Origin: Malurus cyaneus samueli | Lineage: Eukaryota > Chordata > Aves > Passeriformes > Maluridae | Assembly (NCBI GenBank): GCA_009741485.1 | Contig: CM019238.1 | Span: 12,607,030-12,671,029, forward strand | Direction: 5' to 3' | Length of the DNA: 64,000 nucleotides | In this document: piece by piece, positions 29,007 to 40,754 of the stretch | Numbering within the stretch: position 1 is the first letter of the stretch | Layout of the letters: each line of letters starts with the position of its first letter | Position numbers and translations under genes: made by a program | Notes under the pieces: model-generated | Databases searched by the model: none | What the model saw: the letters and a program-made list of their open reading frames with translations, nothing else | Told to the model about the DNA's origin: nothing

Positions 29007-32000
29007 TGTGCTGAGGAGGAGATGGGAGCTTGGGGAGGGGAGGAAGAGAAGGCAGAGAGATCACAGCCAGCCCCAACATGTTTGGGATGAGCAGTGTCTT
29101 TGTCTCTGGGTGGACATTTCCACCAGGCCAGGATGGCAGCCCACACTGCTGAGCACCACAGGTGGGACTTGGGCAGGAAGAAATTGCTCCCTCCACGTGG
29201 CTCCATCAGTTCCAGACTTCCCAGCAAGGCTGACAATGAACTGCCCCATTCTGCTGCCACCTCACAGCCTCACAATGCAGCAAATGGAATTTGAGTCGCA
29301 GTATTGAGGTACTGACCACTAACTGCTCAGGTCAGCAGTGGATTCTGCCACAGCTCTGGACACCTGATACAGTCAGGAGAGAGCCTGGCCCCAGCAAAGC
29401 CCCAGCTTCAGGATCCAGCAGCCCAGCTCTGGCCAACAAGGCTGCATTGGTGTGACAGCACCAATGTGGTCAGCATCTCAACAAGAGCAAGCAGTTCAGA
29501 CTGAAGCTACGAAACCGAGCAATTTATTTGGAGTTTTGGGGCTGCCTGATTACTTCTGCACATTCTAGATGGGTTCTTCTTATGATGACAGAAAGGGAGT
29601 AAAATCTGCCCTCACTAGACCAATCTCCACTTTGCTTTTGCCATCACTTTCTGCAGAAAATCAGGAGAGAAACTGTTCAACCTGCCTTGGGAGCAAGTTC
29701 TGAACACCCACCAGAAATAGTGAACACTCTTTGGAGGACACCACCCTGAACAGCCTGGGAGAACCTGGCACTTCCACTAGAACCATCCTCTGGGAGGGGA
29801 GCTTGGCCACACATCTGGCCCCTGCAAGGCTCTTGCAGCAGAGGGGGATCATCCACAGGACCCCCAGCCCCTCCTGCCGCAGCTCCTTCCCCTCCCACAG
29901 CAGCATTCCTCTGCCTAATCCCACCACTCCCTCGCCGGTGCCTTTTGGAAGCGGACACTTGGCTGGGCTCCCCCGGCTCTGGAGGGCCGAGATTCATGGG
30001 AGATGAGGTCTGAGCTCTGCCCAGACGAGCACAGAGCATGAGTCACCCTCACCCGCAGCTCCTGCTCGCAGCAGCACATGGGCTGACACCAGGAGCAGCA
30101 GCCAAGTCCGGGGGGACAGGCCAGGAGGAGCTGAGGGGACTAAATCTTTCTTTCAAGCATCTCGGGAGGGGCACAGGCACAGCTTATAACCAGCATAAAG
30201 GTTCCTGACACTGTTGAATTAAAAAAGATTTGTCACTGTCTCAGAAGGGGATGAAGAGGGAGCTCAGTGCCACTGCCCCAGAAACACACAGGGTTTGGTG
30301 TCAGAGTTCAGCTACAGGCTGGGAAAATGAAAAGCGGGGAGACAGATCCCAAATGGGTGACACATGACTGTTTTGGGGGGCTGGCACACCGGGCAGGTGT
30401 CACCCATCTGCTCTGGAAGGCCAGAGGACTGAGCCCAAGCTCTTGGTGAGTTCAGTGCCCACAGCCCAGCCTGCCCTGCCAGCAGGTTCCTCTGCCTGAT
30501 GCTCCAGTCTGGAGTTTGGTTCAGGCTTTTGCTCCTGATAAGAGCACAAGATGAATGAAACAGAATTGCAGGCAATGGGAAAGGAGCCCAAATACCAGAG
30601 TGTGGAGAGCAAGGGATTGATTTTTTTACCTGCTTTCCAAAGTGCTGTAGCACAAGGAAAAAAACACTGGTTAAAAAAACCCCAACAAAACAAAACCCCC
30701 CAAACCGGCAGGATTTTCAGTGAAATGGTCCTGTGAACACAAACTTGGCCACTTTCTCTCATGTATTTACAGAATTTCCCAGTCTTTCAAAGGGCCTGCA
30801 GCTGAGACAATGCCCTCAAAGCCCCCTCCCCGCAAGAACCCGGTTTAAAGCAGTTTGCCAAATACAGCAAGTTACACAGGCCAAAGGAATCCTGCATCAG
30901 AGCCACTCCAGCACAAGGACGTCTGCCAGGATGATGGAATCACTCAAGGAGGAGGAGACAGCCATCCTGACGTGCCAGCCGGATACTGGGCACAGAGCAG
31001 GTCTGCTGCTGCTCGAGTGTAACAATACAGGGAAAGAACACTTGGTTGAGTATCTGGTGTAAAATTCAAGGCTGTGGGACACTTGCACTTCTTATTTCAA
31101 CACCTCCAGACCCAAGACACTTGATTTGTGCATGGAGGACACATTTAGCCAACTGGTGCTGCCCTGATGGCAGCAACCTTGGATCACCTAATGTGTGACT
31201 GAACCAACTGGTCTTACTGAGGCAAAAGGAAAAGCCAAAACCAACAACTCCCACCTCATTTGGAACCACAGGGAGTCACCCTGCGACTGCCAGAGCCTCA
31301 CATTTTATCTGCCACAGGGACACACTATCAGGAGCACACAAGTGACACAGTATCAATGTGCTCAAACGATGGTGAAATGAAGAACCCCCTGCAATCAGAG
31401 CCAGGTGCGTGAGTTCTAACTTACAAACATCATCAATTTGTTAAAGAAGTCTTTTACTGCCTTAAAGAGACATCCTCACCGAGCAGGAGAGAAGAATGGG
31501 CTCGGAACTGCATCAGCCCTTAAGATACCAAAACCACAAACTCCTGGATGAGTTTCACGGCATGAGATGAAATCGTTCCAGCAGTGCCACAGCGTGAGCT
31601 GCAGTTCATCCCCCCTGTGACAACCCTACAGCTCAGCCATTGTCTTTCCTCTGTGAAAGTGTAATTTTCAAAAAGAATTAGGCTATACTGGAATCCAATC
31701 TATTTCTTCTTTGTGCAGCTAATGGATTCTGGTAGGAAAATGAGGGTGAGGAAAATAGTATGAAAAGGTACAAAATGAAAGTAATCAGTAGAAACATTTC
31801 GCTGCTGATTCTTCTCATCTGTCCAGCAGGTCCTGGGGCAGGGGGCTGGCAGGGATGCAGGCAGGACAGGAGGAGATGAGGTGGGCTGCTTGCTGCCCCA
31901 GTTGCAGATTCTGTCCCCTGAAACCATGGGTCTGTGCTTGCCTGGGACAGGAGGTGCCCAGACCCACCCTCAGGGGCTCTGACACCCACACCTGGCAGTG

Positions 32001-32771
32001 TATCTTCCACATCAACACATGAGCCAGCACATCACAGGAGATCCCCACTCTGCTGCAGCACTGACTGGCACAGTCAGGCAGCACTACGCCTCAGATGAGA
32101 CACTTGTATACATTGGAACCTAAAAACAGAGAGCTGAAATCCTAAATAAGAACTTCAAGTGAAAAGCAAGGGGAAAAAAATGCTATCTGGAAAATATGAG
32201 TGCATGCCTTATGGCTGGCCACAGCCAGTTCCAGTCTCCTGCTCAGCCATTCCCTCCCTCTGGTCCAGGCAGCAGCTCCTTGTGCTACAAACCATTCTGG
32301 GAGAACCTCTGCAGCACTGGGACTCCTGTGGGCAAAGGGATTCTCACAGAAGAAAAAAAAAAGGGGAAAAAAGGTGAAATCAGAGGCTTTCCACGTGGCT
32401 TGGAAATCAGCAGATTTCCCAATAGGGACATTCTACACACACAATAGCCCACTAATTGTTTTATCTGGAGTGGCTGGGGACTTCAGTTTGCTTGAAGTGA
32501 AAGCACTGTGTGCTCGGGTGGGAGAGGAAGTGCTCCGGGCTGCTTTCACCCCTCTTTAGCACACAGCAGGAGTCCCCAGGGCACAGTGCCCACTTTCCAG
32601 TGATTTTTGCCAAGTTAGGGCTGTCCACCTTGGAAATCACGCTCTGCCTTACCAGGTATCTCAAGTAACACTTCCAAAGCTCCTATCAATTTGCATAAAA
32701 CTTTGGATTTCCATCTGTTTTTTTTGCCTCATAACTAATTCTTAGTAATTGACACTATCTTGCTGTAATAA

Positions 32772-32976
32772 TCATTGAATCACTGAAGCAGTAAAAGGTC
32801 TCTGAGACCATGGAGTCACACTGTTCCCCCAGCACTGCCCAGGCCACCGGTGCCCGCAAGTAACACATCCACACATCCATTAAATCCCCCCAAACGGTGA
32901 CTTCACTGCTTGTGCTAGGGCAAGGAATCTTTTGGGGAAGAAATTGCCCTTAACATGCAACCTAAACCTACCGCCC
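32772..32976 (-). mobile_element. CR1 LINE 3' fragment
   Basis: ATTGAATCACTGAAGC, CCCCCAGCACTGCCCAGGCC, ATTAAATCCCCCC and GGAAGAAATTGCCC follow the order of a reverse-complemented CR1 3' end. It is moderately diverged and lies in EDA2R intron 1, in the same orientation as the gene. Confidence 0.75.
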
Positions 32977-33119
32977 CTCGCATCTGGCAGCTGCTCGTTT
33001 TTGGAAAGGAAAGCCCAGGCGATGCTGGCGGCGGCGGGCCGGGTGCGGGGGCAGCGCTCTGCCCACGCGGGTGCCGGTCGTGGGAGCGGCCCGGAGAGCG
33101 CCGGCCGGGCTGGCCACCG

Positions 33120-33412
33120 CCCCCACGCCCTGGCCAGCCCCCGCAGCCCGGACAGACCCCCGCAGCCCCGCCAACCCCCGCAGCCCCGCCAGACCCCCGC
33201 AGCCCGGACAGACCCCGCAGCCGGACAGCCCCGCAGCCCCGCAGACCCCCGCAGCCCCGCCAGACCCCCGCAGCCCGGACAGACCCCCGCAGCCCGGACA
33301 CCCCGCAGCCCCGCCAGACCCCCGCAGCCCGGCAGACCCCCGCAGCCCCGGACAGACCCCGCAGCCCCGCCAGACCCCGCAGCCCGGACAGACCCCCGAC
33401 CCCGCCGCGCCC
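33120..33412. repeat. GC-rich tandem repeats at the edge of the EDA2R CpG island
   Basis: About 290 bases are built from CCCCGCAGCCC, CGCCAGACC and CGGACAGACC blocks in alternating order, with a basic period near 17-18 bases and irregular higher-order copies. The Pro/Arg-rich and Gly/Leu/Arg-rich open frames of up to 442 codons here come from the repeat and are not genes. It starts about 380 bases inside intron 1 of EDA2R. Confidence 0.9.
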
Positions 33413-33794
33413 CCGCCGCCCGCTCGGGGGAAGCGCAGCGCTCCGATATGCCGGGCACGTCCCAAGCAGGGTCCGCCGCCCCACGGCCGCTCCGCATCAC
33501 CCACCCGGCTCCCCCACACCCCCCAGACTCTGGCTCCGGTCCCCACATCTCCCGGCCCCCGCACCCATCGGCCCGGTCCCGCCCGGCCCGGTACCGCCCG
33601 CGTTCGGAGATGATCACGGAGCCGGCTACAGCCCACGTGTATCGCTGCCGCTGCGCCGCCGGGAGCGGGACCCGCCGCAGATCCCATCGGATCCCCCCGA
33701 TCCCGCAATCACTCCGCCCGGCGGTGACACCGGCACCGGGGAGGTTCGGGATCGCCGCGGGCGGGCGGGCAGGTGCGCGGACCCCGCGGCTTAC

Positions 33795-34300
33795 CTGTGT
33801 CCCGGTGCTAGAAGGACAGCGCGGCCCGGGACCGGACCGGGACCGGAGAGCGGCGGCTCCGGGAGAGACGCTGCGGACCCGGACCGGGACCGGACCGCCA
33901 CTGACTCGGTGGCCCCGCGTGGAGCGGAGCGGGTCCAAGCCCGTCCCGTCCCGGGCACCGGGAGTGCCCCCGCGCCCCGCCCTGCAGCCCCATTGGCGGC
34001 GCCGCTGAACGGGGCGGTGCCGGGGAACGGCGCCGGCGGGGCGCGGGGGCGCGGGGCTGGGCCGGGACCGGGGGGCGGTGGTGGGGCCGGGGTGAATTGG
34101 GGGGCGGCGGCGGGGCCGGACCGGGAGGACGGGGGACCGGAGCTCAGCGCCGCGCCGAGTATGGGCTCGGCAATGACGGGGCGTCTCACTGTCACTGTGA
34201 AACTGGAGAAATCCCGGGCTGGCGGGACCTTGTTCCCGAAGATCTGGGGTTGTCCGGAACCCCAGGTATGGGCTGGAGGCTGAAGGAGCCCCGTGCCCGG
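33795..34300 (-). promoter_or_regulatory. EDA2R: EDA2R CpG-island promoter and non-coding first exon
   Basis: A strong donor on the - strand (CCGGGACACAG|GTAAGC; last exon base 33795) lies in a CpG-dense block of about 33.0-34.35 kb, just upstream of the first coding exon. I take it as the end of an untranslated exon starting somewhere near 33.85-34.0 kb. There is no TATA box, and GGGGCGG/CCGCCCC boxes (Sp1-like) are abundant, as in CpG-island promoters. The start site is not determined. Confidence 0.6.
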
Positions 34301-34377
34301 CAGCCCCTCGCCAGCCGTGGGTAACATATGCCAGAAAGGAATAAACTCAGCAGCTCTGGCTGCGGCTGTGCCACGCT

Positions 34378-34566
34378 CTGTGTGCCGTGTGTGTGCCGTG
34401 TGTGTGCCGTGTGTGTGCCGTGTGTGTCCGTGTGTGTCCTGTGTGCGTGTGTCCGTGTGTGTGTGTCCGTGTGTGTGTCCCGTGTGTGTGTCCCGTGTGT
34501 GTCCGTGTGTGTGCCGTGTGTGTGCCGTGTGTGTGCCGTGTGTGTGCCGTGTGTGTGCACCGTTTG
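34378..34566. repeat. TGTGTGCCG-type microsatellite
   Basis: GTGTGTGCCGT alternates with GTGTGTCCGT and CGTGTGTGTCC for about 190 bases (unit 9-11 bases). Many units keep a CpG, and the array lies directly beside the EDA2R CpG island. The very Cys/Val-rich and His/Thr-rich open frames on the two strands are repeat translations. Confidence 0.95.
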
Positions 34567-35178
34567 TGCGGGAAGCACACACCGGCCACGGCCGGCCCCG
34601 TAACCGAGGGTTTCTCCCAAGTTTAGCTTTAACATCTCCCAGCGCTTGCCGTGACTGACCGTGAGTCCCCGGCTGGTTTTGGGGAGCCGCACTGGAGGTA
34701 TCCCAAGATCGCCGTGCAGTCACTGATTCTACCCCTGAGTGAACCCAACCGGTGTGTGGAGCTGAGCCTCCCGGTGCAGGGCGAGTTGATTTTCCCAGTG
34801 ACAGCCCTTCGTGTCCCCCTTCAGTGTGCTGTCCCCGAACTGTTGCTCCTCAGTCCTGACCCAGGACCCTGCTGCCTTCCCAACCTCGGGGAGGGGCAAG
34901 ACGGGCAGCCAGTGCTGCTCACTTCTGTGCCTGGGCTGTACTGGTAGTTGTGCCAGGATGTGTACCTGAACTGTGTTTGGGTTTAAATCTGTTATTTTGG
35001 GGCCCGGTTCCCATTTCTCTCTCTTTCCGTTCAAAATTCAAGTGCTCTTGTTTGAACCAATGCGTTTGAGAAGATTCCTCAGCTCCCCACTCTCACTGCG
35101 TAGCAGTTTCAAGAGAAACCAGACTGTCAAGTTGGAATAACTGAAAGGATTTAATGAAATTCTGTTAAGCAGTCAACT

Positions 35179-35600
35179 TCACAAAATTATTATGGTTGGA
35201 AAGGGCCTTTACAAACATCGAGTCCAAATGTTAAATCAGCACCTGCCGTATTCACCACTAACCAATGCCCCCAAGTGCTGTGACCACACTCCTTTTGAAC
35301 ACCGCCAGGGATGCTGATTCCACCAATGCCTTGGGCAGCCTGACCACCTTTCAGAGAAAGCGTTTTCCCTCATAACCAACCTGAACCTCCCCTGGGGCAA
35401 ATTGTGGCCGTTTCCTCTCATTCTGTCCCTGTTCCCTGGGAGCAGAGCCCGACCCCCATAGCTGCCCCCTCCTGCCAGGGAGTTGTGGAGACCCCGAAAG
35501 TTCCCCCTGAGCCTCCCTTTCTCCAGGCTGAATCCCTTTCCCAGCCGCTCCCCATGGGATCTGCGCTTTCTCTCCCCTCTCCCTTAATGAGTGGGAATTT
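35179..35600 (-). mobile_element. CR1 LINE fragment, about 420 bp
   Basis: TATGGTTGGAAAGGGCC, ACATCGAGTCCAAATG, CACCTTTCAGAGAAAG and CTTTCTCCAGGCTGAATCCC follow the reverse complement of a CR1 3' region from its end inward. This is one of the two longest CR1 pieces in the window. The open frames crossing it are CR1 remnants or shadows. Confidence 0.85.
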
Positions 35601-35634
35601 TCCCCGCTCAGTGACGCAGCCTCGCAGGCGAGGG

Positions 35635-35727
35635 GAGCTTGGAGCAGCCCTTCTGGGCGGGAGGGGAGCTCGGAGCATCCCTTCTGGGCGGGAGGGGAGC
35701 TCGGAGCAGCCCTTCTGGGCGGTGAGG
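35635..35727. repeat. 31-bp tandem repeat, 3 copies
   Basis: Units at 35635-35665, 35666-35696 and 35697-35727 share GAGCTyGGAGCA, CCCTTCTGGGCGG and GAGGG and are nearly identical, so the array is young. It lies immediately beyond the CR1 fragment. Confidence 0.93.
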
Positions 35728-36027
35728 ATGATTTCACCGCTCACACGGCTCAGCGGGGCCGGCTCTGACGCCATCGCCCCATTGCATCACCCACGGGCAC
35801 GGCACGGGGGGGTTCCCGTGCTGGGACAGAAACGCGACAGAAACTGCAGGGGCTGCCCTGCGGGAGCCTGGCTGGCACCAGAGCGCTTTCACTGAGCTCG
35901 GTCCCGGCAGCAGAGGTCACGGGCAGGGCTGATTGCTGCTCATTGCATCAGAGGAGAGGATTTGCCGCCCAGCTGCCGGGTGGGCGTGGGCAGAGCTGCC
36001 CCAGACCGAGCTCTTGGTGGCTGTGAG

Positions 36028-36545
36028 CTGTGGTGGTTGGTTAGTGGTGGTTAGTGGTGGTTTGTGGTTGGTTAGTGGTGGTTAGTGGGGGTTTGTGGTT
36101 GGTTAGTGGTTGGTTAGTGATGGTTCGGAGTGGTTAGGCGTTGGTTAGTGGTGGTTTGTGGTTGGTTAGTGGAGGTTTGTGGTTGTTTAGTGGTGGTTAG
36201 TTGGGGTTAGCAGTGGTTTGTAGTTGGTTAATGGTAGTTAGGGGTTGGTTAGCAGTGGTTTGTAGTTGTTTAGTGGTGGTTAGGTGTCGGTTAGTGGTGG
36301 TTTGTGGATGGTTAGTTGTGGTTAGTCGTGGTTAACAGTGGTTAGTGGTTGTTTAGTGGTGGTTAGTGTTGGTTAGTAGTGGTTAGCGGTGGTTTGTGGT
36401 GGTTAGTTGTGGTTAGTGGTTGGTTAGTAGTGGTTTGTGGTTGTTTATTGGTGGTTTGTGGTTGGTTAGTAGTAGTTAGTAGTGGTTAGGGGTGGTTAGG
36501 GGTTGGTTAGTGATGGTTTGTGGTTTGTGATTTGTGGTTTGTGGT
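36028..36545. repeat. G/T-rich minisatellite (GGTTAGTGGTGGTTTGT-type), about 510 bp
   Basis: The + strand carries more than 500 bases made almost only of G, T and A, with GGTTAGTGGT and GGTTTGTGGTT blocks repeated dozens of times in irregular order. C is nearly absent from the + strand, so strand asymmetry is extreme. Copies vary mainly by TGG and TAG changes. No coding frame is meaningful here. Confidence 0.95.
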
Positions 36546-37559
36546 GGTCCCCACTGAGGTCCTGGGAAGCCTTGCCGCTCTGACCAGCCCAAGCCCACCA
36601 ACGCTGTGTCTGAGACCGAACTGGGCAGTCCTGCTCTCACCCCAGTTACTGTCTGTGGGGCCAGATGTTACTGAGGTGGGTTATTTCCCAGCTCGATCAG
36701 CACCTCGCAGCCACAGCCAGGAGAACATCTGGGAAAGCTGCTGATACCAGATGTGGGGATGGCTGCCTCAGGTACAGCCAGCAGATTTGGGTGTGGTTTG
36801 CAGGCTGAGGCCCTGGAGATGTTACCTTCAGCTTACAGAACCGTCTTTTCAGGTGTCTGAAGTTGTGCTGTGATCATCTGATACACGAAATTAATGGAGC
36901 TGGTGTATTAAGAGACAGCAAAGCCAGGAATTCTGAAGCAGGGATCAGATTTGCAGGTTTTTTTACATGCTGGAGTGTTCACAACACTAGAGGGCACCGA
37001 GACCAGGTGGAAATCAACTGTGGAGCTGAAGCAGACTGTGAACACCCTCCCACACGGACAAACGGGCATGGACACACGTGGACACACGGACACAGAAATT
37101 CCTTCCACTGACACAGGATCACCCGCTGCACACCCGACGTGGTGCACAAGTCAGTGTCATGTGGGAGTGTTTTTCCACAGCATCCTGCAAGGCTGAATGA
37201 CGGGTGTTTCCATGGGCAGGCAGGCACGGGCAGGACACGGGGCATCCCCGCAGGAGCTGCGGGAAGGGACGGGCCGGCGCCGCTCCAGCATTTTCCCAGA
37301 GGGGAATTGTTGTGGTTTTGTGCTGCCAGAGGAATTAAGAGCTCGGGATCTCTGTCGAGCAGCTCGGTTGATACCGCTCGGGCTCCTGCAGGAGCTACTG
37401 CGGTCTGGTGTCAGCAGAGGGCACTGGGTGATCGCCGGGAGCCGCTTCACCCGCGCCTGACCCGAGCTACATCGGCTTCCCGAGCTTCGTGCACCAAGGT
37501 CACAGGTTCAGCAGAGCCTTGTCCTTTTCTCTCCTTCTGTTGTTGCATCAGTTTCACCC

Positions 37560-37738
37560 GTTATCTCCTTTCCCTCTCCTCTCCTCTCCTCTCCTCTCCT
37601 CCCTCTCCTCTCCTCCCTCTCCTTCCTCTCCTCTCCTCTCCTCTCTCTCCTCTCCCTTCTCTCCTCTCTCCTCCTCTCCCTCTCCCTCCCTCTCCCTCTC
37701 CTCTCCCTCTCCCTCTCCTCTCCCTTCTCCTCTCCCGT
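37560..37738. repeat. Polypyrimidine tract (CTCTCC)n, about 170 bp
   Basis: From about 37567 to 37733 the + strand is almost entirely C and T (TCTCC, CTCCC and TCTCTCC units) with no purine run. It is a perfect purine/pyrimidine strand separation of the type that can form triplex DNA. Ser/Pro/Leu and Glu/Gly/Arg open frames here are repeat translations. Confidence 0.95.
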
Positions 37739-39897
37739 TGTAAAAAGGAAGATTTTCTGGTTTCACTTGCCGCCACCGAGTCCGTCTGACTTCAGGACAC
37801 ATGTAGCTCTCTGATGTGGCCAGCACACAGTCCATCTGCAGCTGAACAGGATCCAGCCCTAAATGTGTCTGTGCATCCTCTGCCAGAGCTGCATCTGGGA
37901 TCAGAAACTGGGCTGAAACTCAGCAATGGCAGGAGCAAGAGGCTGCCTAAAGAATGTCCTGAGGATTTAATGCAAATCAGCTGTTTTCACCCACTTGGCA
38001 ACAACTCTGGCTGTGGCATAGTTATGGTGTTATTGTACAAATAAATCACATTTCAGCCTTTGCCCAGTGTATCTCACAGAGAATGTTTCAGGAGGGCAGT
38101 CACAGCTTGAAGGCAGCTGCAATCAGTGCGATTTTTTAATGTACCAGGATCTTTGGACAACCTCTTGCTCTCGCTTGTCCCCACAGCTTCATTCTGTGCA
38201 ATTTTTTTATATTTTTGAATTGATTTTTCAAACTTACTTTCAAATCCTTGTGGATTTTTCCAAAGTTTTCCTCTGTATGAGAGACATGGGATGTCCAGGG
38301 GCCGCAGGCATCACTTGTTCCTGTTTTCCACTCAAAGTTCAGCTGTGACCTTGTATCCTAATGTTGTTCTATGGAAACTAAGTTTTTTGCTTCACTGAAG
38401 AATTTCTGACGAGAAAAGGCTGCCCATGGCACATACAGCATCTTGACCTGAAGGACACTTTCCAAGCTGGGTGCCAAGTGTATGAGAGGAAGCCTGCAGT
38501 TATCTCCCACCCATCTCCAGTTTACAGCCTTCATTTACAGCTGGGTTATTGTTTGGTGGCTTTTTTTCTTTTCTTGGCTGTGACAATGACTTTTCTGCCA
38601 TATTACAAATGAGCAGCCGTGTCCATGAACCTGTTCCAGGTCATTTTTACAGCACAGTGATCACGGGCACAGGGCAGGCTGCTGCCAGCGCTGCTGGGCA
38701 GGCAGCTCCAGCACTCCCAGGCTGGAATGTGGGATTGAAAAGATAGAAACTGCCTAAAGATGGGCCCAAGCCATAATTTTTCTTCATATGCATCATGGAG
38801 GGAGCAGTCTTTGTGTGAGTCTGCTCTGAAGGATCCAGTGCACTCGCAGCTTCAAATATTTCTTGGCCCAGGCTGTTGGAGTGCCCAGGAAGGTTGCTCA
38901 GAAATCCAGGCAATGTCACTGTTTGATATGTTTCTTCCTCGACTCATTTCCTTTCAGAAGACATAAACAAACCTGATGACGTTTTTTTCCTCCTGCCTCC
39001 ACCATCTTCCCTGTCTGACTTAGATCTGAACACTTTGGACACACTCTTATTTCACTCATCCAGCTGCAGACCCCAGCTTTTCCAAATCCCCTGTTTCCTC
39101 CGGAGGATGAAATATCTCCATGGAGAAGAACAATCCCAAAGGCTCCCCAGAGCAGGAAGATTTGTCAGGCCCAGCTCAGCAGAGCCCTGTGGGCAGTGTG
39201 AGGAGTGTGAGGTGTGTTTGATGAGCCCACAGAGCCCCTGGTGCCTGGGGCAGGGCAGAGGGGAGGACTGTCCACAGCTGCTTGTACAACTTAGGACCCT
39301 GCTGGTACAGGAGAAAACACCAAACAAAGCCATCAGCTCATTCCTTACAGACTCCTTTGCCCTTGCCTCTTGATCTTGTTGAGGTAAATATCAAATAAAG
39401 CCACAGTGAAAACAAGCTACCACATATTTTTGACTTCAGCTCTTAATTAGATGCTTCTTTTGTAGCTGCTCTCTCATTTGCAACATTCCTGGCTCCAGGG
39501 AGCACCTAGAAGCAGGGAATGAACGCAGAATTTCTCTCCTGATGGGTGACCCCTCTGGTCTGGGGAGGGATCCCTCATCATGAATGTTCCAGCCAGGAGC
39601 CAGCAGGGTCCCTCAGGCACCTGGTGACTGTCCCTTGAGTCTGGCTCAGCTTCAGCTCAAGATTTCCCAGCTTGGTTTGAGCCTGGGCAATAAGTGAATT
39701 GTCACATCACAGTGTGACACCTGCTCTGGCGGTGGATACACCTCTGCCCTCTGTAAAACTCCATGGGAAGAAGAGCCAGCCCTGACCTGGCCAGGCTCTG
39801 GTCTAACAAGAAACATTTCTGGGTATCACAGTCCATTTTTTGAGTCAAGAAAAAGCAGGTAGTCCTTTCAGGTCTGTCCTAGTTGGGATTTCTACTG

Positions 39898-39972
39898 AAT
39901 CACAGAACCATTTTTTGGAAAAAGACCTTTAAGGCCATCAAGTCTAACCATTATCCAGCACTCATACACACA
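39898..39972 (-). mobile_element. CR1 LINE 3' fragment
   Basis: AATCACAGAACCATTTTTTGG, GACCTTTAAGGCCATCAAG and TCTAACCATTATCC match the reverse-complemented extreme 3' end of CR1. About 75 bases remain. Confidence 0.8.
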
Positions 39973-40754
39973 GTATTACCCCAGGCTGAGTGAAAGCTCA
40001 ATTCCAGCTGCCTTCTGCTGAGAGCAGGGAGGGCTGGATTCAAACATAAGATTCTTCTGCAAAATAAGAAAGAAACCCAACAAAACAAGATTTCCTTCCT
40101 AGGAGCCCTTAAGAAAAAAAAAAATCCTCTTCCCAAAATGCTCTGGCTTTGTGACATCTGTACAATACCAGCAGTTACAAAAAGAAAAGTGATTTCCAGC
40201 TGTATTTTCTAGCCAATTAAAAAAAAAAAAACAAAACCAATCCTGTTTAGGATAATCCAGAATGGGGGATCTGAGTTACTTACAGTTAGTATTTAATGAG
40301 CAGATAATTTTTAGTCACATCTGGCTCACCAGAGACAGGTTTGAACTGATGACATCAGTTCCCTTTTACAGGGAAGTGTTACTAGTCCAAGTGATGGGTT
40401 TGCAGTGGTGGCCTAAGCCCAGCTTTCTGGCTGTGCATTCAGATCACCTGCTTTCATATTCAGCCTATTTCTCTTTCACTCGCATGTTTTAATCTTCAGG
40501 TTGTAGCCAAAACAAATTAAATTGACAAATAGAACTGGACCCACGCATTCAGTTATTGGCATGTTTCTTATTAAGGAAGAGATAAGTGAAAACACAGAAC
40601 AAATTATGCAGATAAGTATCAGAGAAGTCAAAGCTAATCGTATCTCAGCATGTTCATGTGAGTGACTGGCACAGAGTGCACCCATGTTGGACTGAGCCAG
40701 CAGACTTCCACACGAGTTTCTATCCCTTTTTCTTCTACTCCACTTCCTCCTTAG

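Larger units (their letters stand above)
29011..33794 (-). other. EDA2R: EDA2R intron 1
   Basis: This is bounded by a donor at 33794/33793 (CACAG|GTAAGC on the - strand) and an acceptor at 29012/29011 (CTCCTCAG). It contains an A-rich patch at about 30655-30710, a CR1 fragment at 32772-32976 and GC-rich tandem repeats at about 33120-33410. No exon on either strand is supported inside it. Confidence 0.6.

Noticed and set aside
34328..34626. Cys-rich small proteins (CVPCVCRVC pattern)
   Set aside because: This is a direct translation of the microsatellite, open in three frames.
32880..34723. Open frames of 300-440 codons on both strands
   Set aside because: These are products of CpG-rich tandem repeats and the TGTGTGCCG array; composition is Pro/Arg/Ala or Gly/Leu and no domain is present.
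36028..37738. CRISPR-like spaced repeats
   Set aside because: Repeats are irregular minisatellite and simple-sequence units without constant spacers; the genome is vertebrate.
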